DNA of 64,000 bases from contig CALVDE010000002.1 in assembly GCA_944326265.1 (NCBI GenBank), forward strand, positions 1 to 64,000. Direction: 5' to 3'. The translations under genes were made by a program, and so were the position numbers. The notes beneath the pieces were generated by a model. The model made no database searches, was not told the DNA's origin, and was given only the letters and a program-made list of their open reading frames with translations. Positions 35,341-43,984 of the stretch are shown here, one piece after another; position 1 is the stretch's first letter, and every line of letters begins with the position of its first letter. The stretch is from an uncultured Bacteroidales bacterium (GTDB lineage Bacteria; Bacteroidota; Bacteroidia; Bacteroidales; UBA932).

Positions 35341-36459
35341 ATGAAGAGAAAATTATTACTGCTTGCTGCCGCCGCAGTCCTCTCGGGCTGCGGAGAGAGG
35401 CCCGGGGTTCAGATGCAGCCCGGTCTGGAACTGCTTTTTTTCGGTGATCTGGAACTGCCGGCAGAAGGATGTGACACCAGCTTCGCTTTCAGGCTTGTAA
35501 ATCCTGTCTCGGACGGTAATCTGCAGGCAGGATCCTCCGAGACATGGTTAGGAGGATTCACCCCCGCGTCCGACAGCACGGTAACGTTCACTGCTGCTCC
35601 CAACGAATCAGAGACTCAGCGCAGTGCTGTTGTCAGCCTCGTCTACACTTATGGCGGTGATACGGAGATCAGGAGGGAATTCACGGCAGTCCAGAAAGCC
35701 AGGGATGCCGGAACTCCCGACGACCCCTGGACAGGAGTCACTCCGGACATCATTCTGAACGACATTCAGGCTGTCCCCGCAGAGGGAGGTACAGTGAGTG
35801 TGTTCTACTATCTGGTGGATCCTGTCGACGGAGGAAAACTCAGCATGACCTGGACAGACGCATGGTGGGTCAGCGACATGGCCTGCGATACCGTAGAGGC
35901 CAAGATTACTTTCAATGTTGCCGCCAACGACGGAGAGAAGCGCAGTTTCTTCATCACGCTGGCCTATCTCTACGGTGCTTCGGAAAAACTGGAGAAAACG
36001 ATAGAAATCGTACAGACGGCAGCCGAATCAGAGGGCCCGACATACGAGCGCAGGATGACTGACATGATGGGAATATACTACGGCAATGAGGACACATACA
36101 CAGATGTGCACGAATATCATACATTCCTTTCCAATCTGCCGTTTGACACCCCCGGCGATTACACCACAGGCAGCTCAAGCTACAATGTCGAGATATACGG
36201 AGCCGCTCCGGCCGATGCCGCTGTCTTCCGCCCCTTGGCCGGCACCTACGGATACGGCATAACATTTATGATGAACACATTCTCCATCGTACATGTCGAT
36301 GCGTTCGGAGATGTGTACGGATTCTATGACGGCACCATGACGGTTGATTATGACGAGGCCGGAAATATGGTGCTGGACATCCTCGCTACGGACGAAAACG
36401 GAGACGTGCATCACGTGACGTACACAGGTGCCCCGGACTACACCGACGGCAGAGACTGA
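35341..36459 (+). CDS. Surface lipoprotein with two BACON-like repeats
   Basis: This 372-residue protein has a lipobox in AAAAVLSGCGERP. Two related Ig-like domains follow (about residues 25-115 and 135-230). They share the pattern FRLVNPVSDGNLQAGSSETW versus YYLVDPVDGGKLSMTWTDAW, each ending in a strand before VQKA or VQTA, as in BACON domains. The C-terminal 140 residues form an unrecognised beta-rich domain. A role in binding carbohydrate or mucin is only a guess. Confidence 0.65.
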   Translation: MKRKLLLLAAAAVLSGCGERPGVQMQPGLELLFFGDLELPAEGCDTSFAFRLVNPVSDGNLQAGSSETWLGGFTPASDSTVTFTAAPNESETQRSAVVSLVYTYGGDTEIRREFTAVQKARDAGTPDDPWTGVTPDIILNDIQAVPAEGGTVSVFYYLVDPVDGGKLSMTWTDAWWVSDMACDTVEAKITFNVAANDGEKRSFFITLAYLYGASEKLEKTIEIVQTAAESEGPTYERRMTDMMGIYYGNEDTYTDVHEYHTFLSNLPFDTPGDYTTGSSSYNVEIYGAAPADAAVFRPLAGTYGYGITFMMNTFSIVHVDAFGDVYGFYDGTMTVDYDEAGNMVLDILATDENGDVHHVTYTGAPDYTDGRD

Positions 36460-36461
36460 AA

Positions 36462-36504
36462 GAGCGTCACCTCTTCCACGACAAAAGGGCACCCGAAGAT
36501 GCCC
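36462..36504. repeat. 43-bp direct repeat, copy 1
   Basis: This 43-bp segment is repeated at 36571-36613. It begins GAGCGTCACCTCTTCC and ends GAAGATGCCC. The second copy adjoins tRNA-Pro(CGG); this one directly follows the BACON-like gene. Confidence 0.8.
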
Positions 36505-36530
36505 ATAACCAGCGGAGCAGAGCGACTTAG

Positions 36531-36548
36531 CCTTCCCCAAGGGGAAGG
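36531..36548. repeat. Short palindrome in a REP-like spacer
   Basis: CCTTCCCC and GGGGAAGG flank a central AA. The spacer around it (36505-36570), between the two 43-bp repeats, resembles dispersed intergenic repeats seen in gut Bacteroidales, but copy number in this genome cannot be seen here. Confidence 0.45.
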
Positions 36549-36570
36549 TTGGATGGGGGTCTTGAGAGCG

Positions 36571-36613
36571 GAGCGTCACCTCTTCCACGACAAAAGGGCA
36601 CCCGAAGATGCCC
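36571..36613. repeat. 43-bp direct repeat, copy 2
   Basis: Second copy of the 43-bp repeat (see 36462-36504). Its right part forms the left arm of the hairpin that ends the tRNA-Pro(CGG) transcript. Confidence 0.8.
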
Positions 36614-36632
36614 TTTTGTCGGGAAGAGGTGA
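36576..36632 (-). terminator. Terminator-like hairpin extended into tRNA-Pro(CGG)
   Basis: CGACAAAAGGGCA (36589-36601) and TGCCCTTTTGTCG (about 36609-36621) form a 13-bp stem around an 8-base loop, positioned as a terminator for the minus-strand tRNA. The arms continue after one unpaired base: GTCACCTCTTCC (36576-36587) pairs with GGAAGAGGTGAC (36622-36633), which is the 3' part of the tRNA itself. Confidence 0.6.
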
Positions 36633-36692
36633 CTCGAACACCCGACCTCTGCGTCCCGAACGCAGCGCGCTAGCCAACTGCGCCACTTCCCG
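36619..36692 (-). tRNA. tRNA-Pro (anticodon CGG)
   Basis: The 74-nt cloverleaf has a 7-bp acceptor stem (CGGGAAG/CTTCCCG) with the C1-G72 pair typical of bacterial tRNA-Pro and A73. The anticodon stem-loop is CTGCG-TTCGGGA-CGCAG (anticodon CGG), and the T loop is TTCGAGT. CCA is not encoded. It reads CCG codons. Confidence 0.92.
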
Positions 36693-36710
36693 AAACTCTG
36701 TGTATGTCTT

Positions 36711-36746
36711 ACAAAAAGGGCCCTCCGTTTCGGAAGGCCTCTTTTG
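36711..36746 (-). terminator. Hairpin between the two tRNA-Pro genes
   Basis: On the minus strand GGCCTTCCG and CGGAGGGCC pair around AAA and are followed by CTTTTTGT. It lies directly after tRNA-Pro(AGG), so that tRNA appears to have its own terminator or processing hairpin. Confidence 0.6.
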
Positions 36747-36820
36747 TCGGGATGAGACGACTCGAACGTCCGACCCCCACGTCCCTAACGTGGTGCGCTA
36801 ACCAACTGCGCCACATCCCG
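36747..36820 (-). tRNA. tRNA-Pro (anticodon AGG)
   Basis: The 74-nt cloverleaf has acceptor stem CGGGATG/CATCCCG with C1-G72 and A73. The anticodon stem-loop is CCACG-TTAGGGA-CGTGG (anticodon AGG), and the T arm is GGACG/CGTCT with one G-U pair. CCA is not encoded. An A at position 34 is unusual in bacteria outside tRNA-Arg(ACG). It closely resembles the neighbouring tRNA-Pro(CGG), suggesting duplication. Confidence 0.9.
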
Positions 36821-36830
36821 AATCGGACCG

Positions 36831-36860
36831 CAAAGGTAGTAAAATTTCCGTACCGCCAAA
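36831..36860 (-). promoter_or_regulatory. Promoter of the tRNA-Pro genes
   Basis: On the minus strand TTTG (36860-36857) is followed by 18 bases and TACCTTTG (36838-36831), matching the Bacteroidetes consensus. It ends 10 bases before tRNA-Pro(AGG). Confidence 0.65.
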
Positions 36861-36893
36861 CTTTTTTCAAAAAATTTTCAAAAAGAATAAGAA

Positions 36894-36935
36894 AATATAA
36901 AAAAGACCGGACGGAGAAATATCGGCCGCCCGGTC
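36894..36935 (-). terminator. Intrinsic terminator of the M64-like pseudogene
   Basis: On the minus strand GACCGGGCGG pairs with CCGTCCGGTC, apart from one mismatch, around an 11-base loop and is followed by a TTTTTTAT tract. It lies about 50 bases after the stop at 36982. Confidence 0.75.
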
Positions 36936-36981
36936 CTGAATCAACTGTCTGGCTTAATTAACGAGACTAGAGATGCATTTC

Positions 36982-38174
36982 TTACTTGCCGGAGCTTTCG
37001 AGGGCTTCGCGCCAAGTCATGGGGATGACTTTCAGTTCGGGCATCTCGACGGGCTGGCTGACATAGGTCCGGGCAGCGGAGGCTGTGGATACGGCTGCTG
37101 TGCGGTTGATCTCGTCGTAGCTGACGAAGTCCTCGTAATCATACTTCCAGTCCGCGCCATAGGCCAGCTTGTGGATGCGGTAGTAGATGGCCTCGCGGGA
37201 CGGGGCGTTGTAACCGGCGGCCAGGTCTCCGCTCATGATGCTGGTCCGGGAGGGGCGCCATACTCCGTAATCATAGCCATATCCTCCCTCGAACACGCCA
37301 ATATCCTCTCCGGCATATCTTTCATCGGCTATGAATTCCGCCCATTTCACCAGGGTCGGATCCGAGGTAAAATCAAGGTTCTTATACCAGCCATAGCTTT
37401 CCATAAGCTGCCGTATATTATCACTGGAGCTCTCACCAATAGTTCCTAATCCTCCTCTCTCACTGGCCAGTTTTGAAAATGCAAATCCCAATTTCCACAA
37501 GAAGACGGCCTTCGACGACTCGTCTCCCAGCCCCGAGAACATTTGCCGGGCCTTGCGCACCACTATGGTGCTGCTATACGACACATTCTCTCCATACACT
37601 TTGGTTCCGAGCGCCGTGTTGGTCATGTCGCTCAACATCTCGTTGACCGATACCAGGTCGAGCCTGTACACATTGAAATACTCGCGGAAACTCCTGTAAG
37701 GCTCTACCGAGAATATCTGCTCCGTGACATTCGCCGCATCCGCCTCAAATGTCTCCATCAGCCTGTCCGAATATCCGTCGCCCATTATCACAATATCGAT
37801 ACCTTTCCCTATTGTAGCCTGCTGGAGGATTTCATACTTTCCGTCCCGGGAAAAGTCGGTAGACTCATACAGCAGTCCCGTCGCGCTCTGGAGGAAAGCC
37901 TTCAGATTATTGACCGAGTAGCTGAGTCTGTGATCAAGGTCGTAGTACACCACGTCTCCTTTATTATCCACTACAACAATATTCACACCCATAGAAGACG
38001 GGTAATTCCAATTGTAGCTTTCCCAGTCCTGAATCTCCTCGTTCATCTGAGCGCAGAGTTCCTCCAGAGCAGCCACACGGGCCTCGAGGTCGTCAAGTCT
38101 TTCAGACAGTTTATCCACATCAGCAGTGCATCCGGCAATGAACGCAGCTGACAGGACTATAGAATCTTTTTCAT
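36982..38174 (-). pseudogene. M64 (IgA-peptidase-like) lipoprotein, frameshifted, active site lost
   Basis: The main ORF (from the ATG at 38118, 378 residues) is an M64 family protein: GKGIDIVIMGDGYSD, EPYRSFREYFNVYRLDLVS, GWYKNLDFTSDPTLVKWAEF and GYNAPSREAIYYRIHKLAYG. The zinc-binding HExxGH segment is replaced by LWKLGFAFSKLASER, and no HExxH occurs anywhere. Upstream, an ATG at 38174 starts MKKIL in a different frame from LSAAFIAGCTADVDKL, which reads directly into the ORF. One missing base would restore a good lipoprotein signal. So the gene is broken at the export signal and in the active site. Confidence 0.7.
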
Positions 38175-38219
38175 ACTTTAAATGGTTGATAAAGTTTAAA
38201 TCGTTTTCCTATGCATAGC

Positions 38220-40319
38220 CTATTCGGTTTCGATGGTCATCTCCTCTATGAGATGATCCGCATCTCCTATCATGTCGATGACGAAGAGGACGTAACGGAT
38301 GTCCAGGGAGATGTTGCGGCAGAAGTCGGGGTCGAACTCGATGTCGCTCATGGTGCCTTCCCATACGCGGTCGAAGTTGATGCCGATCAGGCGGCCCCTG
38401 GAGTCGATGACGGGGCTGCCGGAGTTGCCGCCGGAAGTGTGGTTGGTGGCGATGAAGCAGACGGGAACCTTGCCGTCATGTCCCCAGCGGCCGTAGTCAC
38501 CGGAGGCCACGATATCACGGAATCTCTGCGGTATGTTGTAATCGAATATGTCAGGGTTGTCCTTTTCCATGATGCCCTCGATGGTCGAGAACGGCAGATA
38601 GTACACTCCGTCAGAGGGAGCATAGCCCTTGATGTGACCGTAGGCGACACGTAGAGTGAGGTTGGCATCGGGATAGAAGGTCCTGTCAGGCTGGAACTCC
38701 ATCTGACCGCGCATGTAGTCACGGTTGAGCAGGGTAATCTCGGAGTTGACGCGGGCCACTGCAGGACGGAGATTCTCCCCTATCCATGCACTGAACTCGC
38801 GGCCGAATACTACGGCAGGGTCATCCTTCAGGGCAGCGACACCGGCGCAGTCCAGGGCCTCGAGGGCGGCCCGGTCAGCGAATACAGAGGTGGAGAAAAG
38901 GTCGTCGGCCCATTTCTCTACGGAGCCGCCGTACACTGCCAATGTACTGTCGAAGTACTCAGGGCGGAAATCCACGGGGACATCGTCCTTGTAGGCGTTC
39001 ATGACAGCCACGAAGCATTCCTTGTCGATGGGCAGGCAGTAGTCCTTGTAGAAAGCTGCCTCCACAGCCTTCAGTACCGAATCGGAACCGCTTTCTGCCG
39101 CACTAAGGGCACGGGCGGCGAACTGTACAAGCTCGACGGTGCGGGCCGACTCATTGTAATACTCAAGTGCGTAGTTATAGGGTTCGAGCACTCCGTAAAG
39201 TGAGTCCAAAGCAGGCACAATACCATCATACTCCGTACCCTCGGCCCAGTCCATGAAACGGGACTCGAAGGCCTGCTTCCTGGCCACGGTACCGAGACGG
39301 ACTATGCCCTTCATCTCGCCCTGCCACTTCTTCCATGCGTTGGAGACTCCGGCATTCTTGGATGAATACTGAATTCTCACCGCCTGGTCCGAGTCCATAT
39401 ACTTTTTCTGGATATCAAGACGCATGGTGCGGAGGTTGATCTTGAAAGGATTGGCAATGTCGGAGATATAGCGGACACCCTCGGACATAATGTACTCACG
39501 GGTGCTGCCCGGGAATCCGTAGACAAATGTGAACTCACCCTCCTCCACTCCGCCGGCCGCAATGTGGAAATAACGCTTGGGTCTGTAGGGCACGTTGTCC
39601 TCGGAATAAGGAGCCGGATTGTTGTCCTTGTCGGCATAGATACGGAAGATGGAGAAGTCTCCGGTATGCCTGGGCCACATCCAGTTGTCAGTGTCGCCGC
39701 CGAACTTGCCTATGGACGAGGGAGGAGCTCCCACCAGACGCACGTCGGAATACTCCCGGTATACGAACATGTAGTACCTGTTGCCGTAGAACAGAGACTC
39801 CACGGAAGCCCTCAGTCCGTCTCCGGCCTCAACTGCCTTTTCTATCAGACGGCCGGCATTGGTCTCTATCAGCTCCGTCCGCTCCTCCTCGGTCATCACG
39901 GACTCATAGCCGTCCAGCACCTGCTCAGTCACATCCTCCATATACTCGAGGAAACTTACGGTCAGGCCCGGATTGGGCAGCTCCTCATCGCGGGTCATGG
40001 CCCAGAAGCCGTCGCGGAGATAATCGTGTTCCACGGAACTGTGCTGCTGTATCTGGGCATAGCCGCAGTGATGGTTGGTAATCAGCAGTCCCTCCGGGGA
40101 AATAAGCTCACCTGTACAGCCTCTGCCGAAAAGCACTACGGCATCCTTCAGGGATGCCTGGTTGATACTGTAGATGTCCTCGGCCGAAAGCTCGAAACCC
40201 TTGGCCTGCATGTCCTCTATCCTCTCGGAGATGAGGGACGGAAGCCACATTCCCTCATCCGCGACAGCCGTGCCGCTGATGAGGGAAAGTGCAAATATCA
40301 TAATATGTCTTCTGTTCAT
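38220..40319 (-). CDS. S46 family dipeptidyl-peptidase, DPP11-like
   Basis: This 699-residue S46 serine peptidase has a signal peptide (MIFALSLISGTAVA). The catalytic His region is GLLITNHHCGYAQIQQHSS, and the catalytic Ser633 lies in TSGGNSGSPVID. S46 enzymes cut dipeptides from peptide N-termini in the periplasm, feeding amino-acid fermentation. The residue 18 positions after the serine (Arg651 in NFDRVWEG) corresponds to the Arg of DPP11, which selects Asp/Glu at P1; DPP7 has Gly there. The specificity is inferred from this position. It follows the acyl-CoA dehydrogenase gene by 9 bases. Confidence 0.88.
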   Translation of the reverse strand: MNRRHIMIFALSLISGTAVADEGMWLPSLISERIEDMQAKGFELSAEDIYSINQASLKDAVVLFGRGCTGELISPEGLLITNHHCGYAQIQQHSSVEHDYLRDGFWAMTRDEELPNPGLTVSFLEYMEDVTEQVLDGYESVMTEEERTELIETNAGRLIEKAVEAGDGLRASVESLFYGNRYYMFVYREYSDVRLVGAPPSSIGKFGGDTDNWMWPRHTGDFSIFRIYADKDNNPAPYSEDNVPYRPKRYFHIAAGGVEEGEFTFVYGFPGSTREYIMSEGVRYISDIANPFKINLRTMRLDIQKKYMDSDQAVRIQYSSKNAGVSNAWKKWQGEMKGIVRLGTVARKQAFESRFMDWAEGTEYDGIVPALDSLYGVLEPYNYALEYYNESARTVELVQFAARALSAAESGSDSVLKAVEAAFYKDYCLPIDKECFVAVMNAYKDDVPVDFRPEYFDSTLAVYGGSVEKWADDLFSTSVFADRAALEALDCAGVAALKDDPAVVFGREFSAWIGENLRPAVARVNSEITLLNRDYMRGQMEFQPDRTFYPDANLTLRVAYGHIKGYAPSDGVYYLPFSTIEGIMEKDNPDIFDYNIPQRFRDIVASGDYGRWGHDGKVPVCFIATNHTSGGNSGSPVIDSRGRLIGINFDRVWEGTMSDIEFDPDFCRNISLDIRYVLFVIDMIGDADHLIEEMTIETE

Positions 40320-40328
40320 ATCATTCTG

Positions 40329-42026
40329 TTACTGGAAATCAGCCATGTCTTCATCGGTAAATCCTGCGATATAGTCATACCTCTCCTGGTTCCAGGACTT
40401 GGCCTTGCCTACGAACACCCTTGCGGACTTGGTGAAATCGGAGCACCTCTGGGCATCCAGCACCAGCAGCCAGCCCATGATGATATGACCGGCCATCTCC
40501 ACCAGACGGCGGGCATGGAAATCCACATAGTCATTGTCATGTCCGTGAACGAGAGCGCAGGCCTGCTCGTACTGAGCGGCCATGTCCACCAGTGTCTTCC
40601 TGAGCATAGCGAACTCGGGAGCCACCTCCCCGGCCTCGTACTCACGTATCTTGGCGAGATAGGCACCGGTAGTCACATAGCGGATGGCGGCCACGGTCTG
40701 CAGCTGGGACGTACCCTCATATATAGTGGTGATCCTGGCATCGCGGTAGATGCGCTCCACGGGATACTCCTTCATATAGCCGGAACCTCCGTGAATCTGA
40801 ATCGCGTCGTAGGCGTTCTGGTTACAGTACTCGCTGGACATCATCTTGAGCACGGGGGTGAACATATCGGCATAACGCTGATACTTCTTCATCTCCTGAC
40901 GCTCCTCGGGAGTCAGCTTGCGGGTCTCTGCGATAAAACCGTAAGACTTGTAGATATCCACGAAACGTGTGGTCTCGTACAGGATGGCGCGGGAAGCCTG
41001 GAGCTTGGCCTTCATCACGGCCAGCATCTCGTACACAGCCGGGAACTCTATGATGGCCTTGCCGAACTGACGGCGCTCGCAGGCATACTTGTAGGCCTCG
41101 CGGTAAGCGGCCTCGGAGATACCCACGGACTGGGCACCTACTCCGAGACGGGCACCGTTCATCAGGGACATCACGTACTTGATCAGTCCCATGCGGCGTT
41201 CGCCGATAAGCTTGGCGGGAGCGTTCTTGAATACCAGCTCGCAGGTGGGAGAACCCTTGATACCGAGCTTGTTCTCAATCCTGCGGACTGTCACGCCGCC
41301 CCATTTCTGGTCATGTACGAAGTAGGACAGACCGCGGCCGTCGCGGGTACCTTCCTCCGAACGGGCGAGGACGAGCTTGATCTGGGCATCACCGTTGGTG
41401 ATGAACCTCTTGACACCGTTGAGCATCCACATGCCCTTCTCCTCGCACCACTCGGCCTTGAGCATGGCGGCCTGGAGGTCGGAGCCGGCATCGGGCTCGG
41501 TCAGGTCCATGGAGCAGGTATCACCCTGAGGAATACGGGGCAGGAACTCGGCCTTGATCTCCTCCGAGGCGAACTCGTGGATGGTCTCGGCGCAGTCCTG
41601 AAGGCCCCAGATATTGGCAAATCCGGCATCGGCCCTGGAAACCAGTTCCTCCGCCATCACGTAGGGCACGAGGGAGAAGTTCAGTCCGCCGTACTGACGG
41701 GGCAGGGACATGCCGTACATGCCGGCCTGGGTGAGCACCCTCTGGTTCTCGGCCGTACCGGCGGCATAGGTCACGCGACCGTTCTCGCATACGGGGCCGT
41801 CGTGGTCCACCTGCTCTGCGTTGGCGGCGATGGTGTCGGCGCAGATTTCGCCCATTACCTCCATCACCTTGTCGTAGGAGTCGATGGCATCCTCGACACT
41901 GCAGGGAGCGTAGTCATAGACTCCGCTGTCCTTGAAATCCTGTTCCTTCAGCTCCACTATCTTCTGCATCAGGGGATGCGAGAGCTGAAACTTCAAATCA
42001 CTGTTGTCTGTATAAAAATTTGCCAT
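40329..42026 (-). CDS. Acyl-CoA dehydrogenase
   Basis: This 565-residue FAD enzyme has the family signatures SMDLTEPDAGSDL and GGSGYMKEYPVERIYRDARI, and the catalytic Glu437 in TTIYEGTSQ. A C-terminal extension of about 110 residues beyond the core matches the longer acyl-CoA dehydrogenases. Electrons from the acyl-CoA pass to EtfAB, encoded 12 bases upstream. The reverse, acyl-forming direction with a bifurcating Etf is also possible in anaerobes. Confidence 0.9.
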   Translation of the reverse strand: MANFYTDNSDLKFQLSHPLMQKIVELKEQDFKDSGVYDYAPCSVEDAIDSYDKVMEVMGEICADTIAANAEQVDHDGPVCENGRVTYAAGTAENQRVLTQAGMYGMSLPRQYGGLNFSLVPYVMAEELVSRADAGFANIWGLQDCAETIHEFASEEIKAEFLPRIPQGDTCSMDLTEPDAGSDLQAAMLKAEWCEEKGMWMLNGVKRFITNGDAQIKLVLARSEEGTRDGRGLSYFVHDQKWGGVTVRRIENKLGIKGSPTCELVFKNAPAKLIGERRMGLIKYVMSLMNGARLGVGAQSVGISEAAYREAYKYACERRQFGKAIIEFPAVYEMLAVMKAKLQASRAILYETTRFVDIYKSYGFIAETRKLTPEERQEMKKYQRYADMFTPVLKMMSSEYCNQNAYDAIQIHGGSGYMKEYPVERIYRDARITTIYEGTSQLQTVAAIRYVTTGAYLAKIREYEAGEVAPEFAMLRKTLVDMAAQYEQACALVHGHDNDYVDFHARRLVEMAGHIIMGWLLVLDAQRCSDFTKSARVFVGKAKSWNQERYDYIAGFTDEDMADFQ

Positions 42027-42038
42027 GACTTCTTCTCC

Positions 42039-43052
42039 TTACTTGCTGTTTTGTTTGTAGAACTTGATGAGCTTGGGTATCACCACATTGAGGTCTCCCA
42101 CGATAGCATAGTCAGCTATCTTGTGGATGGGGGCCTCGGGGTCGCTGTTGATCGAGATAATCATCGAGGACTGGTCCATACCGGCAGTATGCTGTATCTG
42201 GCCGGAGATACCGCAGGAAATGAAGAGCTTGGGACGTACCGTCACGCCTGTCTGTCCGATCTGGCGGGCATGGTCCGCAAAGCCTGCGTCTACGGCGGCG
42301 CGGGATGCTCCCACCTCTCCGCCGAGGGTCCTGGCGAGCTCGAATATCAGGTCGAAATTCTCCTTGCTGCCCACGCCGAAGCCGCCGGCCACGATGATCT
42401 GGGCGCCCTTGATGTCGATCTTGCGCTCCTCTATCTCGCGGGCCACGATCTCCACGGTCAGGTCGCTGTCCTTCAGGATAGAATTGACATCTATCTCCGA
42501 GATGCGTCCGGCCACGGGTGCGGCCAGGGGAGCCTTCTTCATCACACCCTCACGTACAGTGGCCATCTGGGGCCTGTGCTCGGGGTTGACGATGGTGGCG
42601 ATGATGTTGCCTCCGAATGCGGGGCGGATCTGGTACAGGAGGTTGTGGTACTGCTTCTCCTTGTCCTGGTGGTCACCGATCTCCAGGGAGGTGCAGTCGG
42701 CGGTAAGGCCGCTGTGCAGGGCACTGGAAACCCTGGGAGCGAGGTCCCTGCCCACGGAGGTGGCTCCGAAGAGGGCTATCTGGGGCTGTTCCTTGCGGAA
42801 AAGGTCAATGGTAATCGAGGCGTAGGGCAGTGTGCGGAAGAACTCCAGCCGCTTGTCGTCGGCCAGGTGCACCACTGCGGCGCCGTAGGAATAAAGCTCG
42901 TCGGCCAGGCCTCTGACATCATGTCCTATCAGCAGGGCCTCCACATCGCAGGAGAGCGAGGCGGCCAGGTCACGGGCCTTGGTCATCAGTTCGAGACTCA
43001 CGTCGCAGAGGCGTCCTCCGTCGGTCTCGCAATATACTATAATGTTGTTCAT
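42039..43052 (-). CDS. etfA: Electron transfer flavoprotein alpha subunit
   Basis: This 337-residue EtfA has a C-terminal FAD-binding domain: GGFGVGSKENFDLIFELART, VGASRAAVDAGF, GQTGVTVRPKLFISCGISG and the closing NSDPEAPIHKIADYAIVGDL. It pairs with EtfB, whose gene lies 21 bases upstream, and passes electrons from the acyl-CoA dehydrogenase encoded next. Confidence 0.93.
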   Translation of the reverse strand: MNNIIVYCETDGGRLCDVSLELMTKARDLAASLSCDVEALLIGHDVRGLADELYSYGAAVVHLADDKRLEFFRTLPYASITIDLFRKEQPQIALFGATSVGRDLAPRVSSALHSGLTADCTSLEIGDHQDKEKQYHNLLYQIRPAFGGNIIATIVNPEHRPQMATVREGVMKKAPLAAPVAGRISEIDVNSILKDSDLTVEIVAREIEERKIDIKGAQIIVAGGFGVGSKENFDLIFELARTLGGEVGASRAAVDAGFADHARQIGQTGVTVRPKLFISCGISGQIQHTAGMDQSSMIISINSDPEAPIHKIADYAIVGDLNVVIPKLIKFYKQNSK

Positions 43053-43073
43053 GTCGTCTTGCGTTTTAACAGA

Positions 43074-43949
43074 TTAACCGATTGTATGACTGGATATCAG
43101 CTCCTTTACGAGACCCTCGATGTCGGCGTCCGAGTCCGAGAGGGTCCTGGACTCCTTGGCCTGGAGGATGATGTTCTCGATCTTCTTCACCTTGGTGGGC
43201 GAGCCGGAGGAACCGTAGCTCTTCTCGTCCCCGCCTATCTCGGCGAAGCCCCACTCGGGTATCTGGAAATGCTCGGAGCACTTGCCTGAGGCGGCGTACT
43301 CGGAACCGGAAGCCTGGTCCTCGGAAACGGTGCGGGCTCCTTTGTAGCGGAGGAGCTGCTTGGCGTTGCGGGGCCTGCATGCGGCTGCGGTGCCGGTCAC
43401 GGTGATCAGCACGGGCAGAGGGGAGGACACCACTTCGATGCCCCGCTCCAGCCTGCGGCGTACGGTCACTCTGTTATCGTCGATGTACAGTACTTCTTCT
43501 GCGTAGGTAATCTGAGGCCAGCCCAGTTTCTCGGCTACCTGAGGGCCCACCTGGGCGGTATCACCGTCGATGGCCTGACGGCCTGCGATGATCATGTCGG
43601 GAGCGATCTTGCGGACTGCCTGGGCCAGCGCGTAGGATGTAGCAAGGGTATCGGCTCCTGCGAACTTCCTGTCGGTCAGGAGGACCCCTCCGTCAGCGCC
43701 TCTGAAGAGACCCTCGCGGATGATGTCGGCGGCCCTGCCGGGGCCCATAGTCAACAGATGGATTTCCACGTCCTTCAGACGGTCCTTGATTCTGAGCGCC
43801 TGCTCGAGGGCATTCATGTCTTCAGGATTGAAAATAGCAGGTAATGCGGCGCGGTTGACCGTTCCGTCCTCCTTCATCGCATCTTTTCCTACATTTCTGG
43901 TGTCCGGCACCTGCTTGGCCAGGACCACGATTTTCAATTTGTCGTTCAT
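43074..43949 (-). CDS. etfB: Electron transfer flavoprotein beta subunit
   Basis: This 291-residue EtfB starts KIVVLAKQVPDT, has NPEDMNALEQAL and GRQAIDGDTAQVGPQVAEKL. These match the group of Etf found in anaerobes that includes electron-bifurcating members, with an extra C-terminal region. A TACCTTTG box (43973-43980, minus) lies 23 bases upstream. Bifurcation is an inference from motif type and from the Nfn-like neighbours. Confidence 0.92.
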   Translation of the reverse strand: MNDKLKIVVLAKQVPDTRNVGKDAMKEDGTVNRAALPAIFNPEDMNALEQALRIKDRLKDVEIHLLTMGPGRAADIIREGLFRGADGGVLLTDRKFAGADTLATSYALAQAVRKIAPDMIIAGRQAIDGDTAQVGPQVAEKLGWPQITYAEEVLYIDDNRVTVRRRLERGIEVVSSPLPVLITVTGTAAACRPRNAKQLLRYKGARTVSEDQASGSEYAASGKCSEHFQIPEWGFAEIGGDEKSYGSSGSPTKVKKIENIILQAKESRTLSDSDADIEGLVKELISSHTIG

Positions 43950-43972
43950 CAGTTTTAATACATTAATCCGGG

Positions 43973-43980
43973 CAAAGGTA
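43973..43980 (-). promoter_or_regulatory. -7 promoter box for etfBA-acyl-CoA dehydrogenase
   Basis: TACCTTTG on the minus strand matches TAnnTTTG. It lies just past the stop of the NfnB-like gene, so the Etf run can be expressed separately from the Nfn-like pair. Confidence 0.5.
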
Positions 43981-43984
43981 GGAA

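Noticed and set aside
36462-36613. A CRISPR array from the repeated 43-bp unit
   Set aside because: There are only two copies, no second spacer and no cas genes. The repeat includes a terminator arm.
36499-36801. ORFs running across the two tRNA genes
   Set aside because: They cover tRNA and repeat sequence and have no protein similarity.
39564-43289. A 1,241-codon open frame on the plus strand
   Set aside because: It lies antisense to the S46 peptidase, acyl-CoA dehydrogenase, etfA and etfB genes, all with clear family motifs. Its translation is a biased shadow of their codon use.
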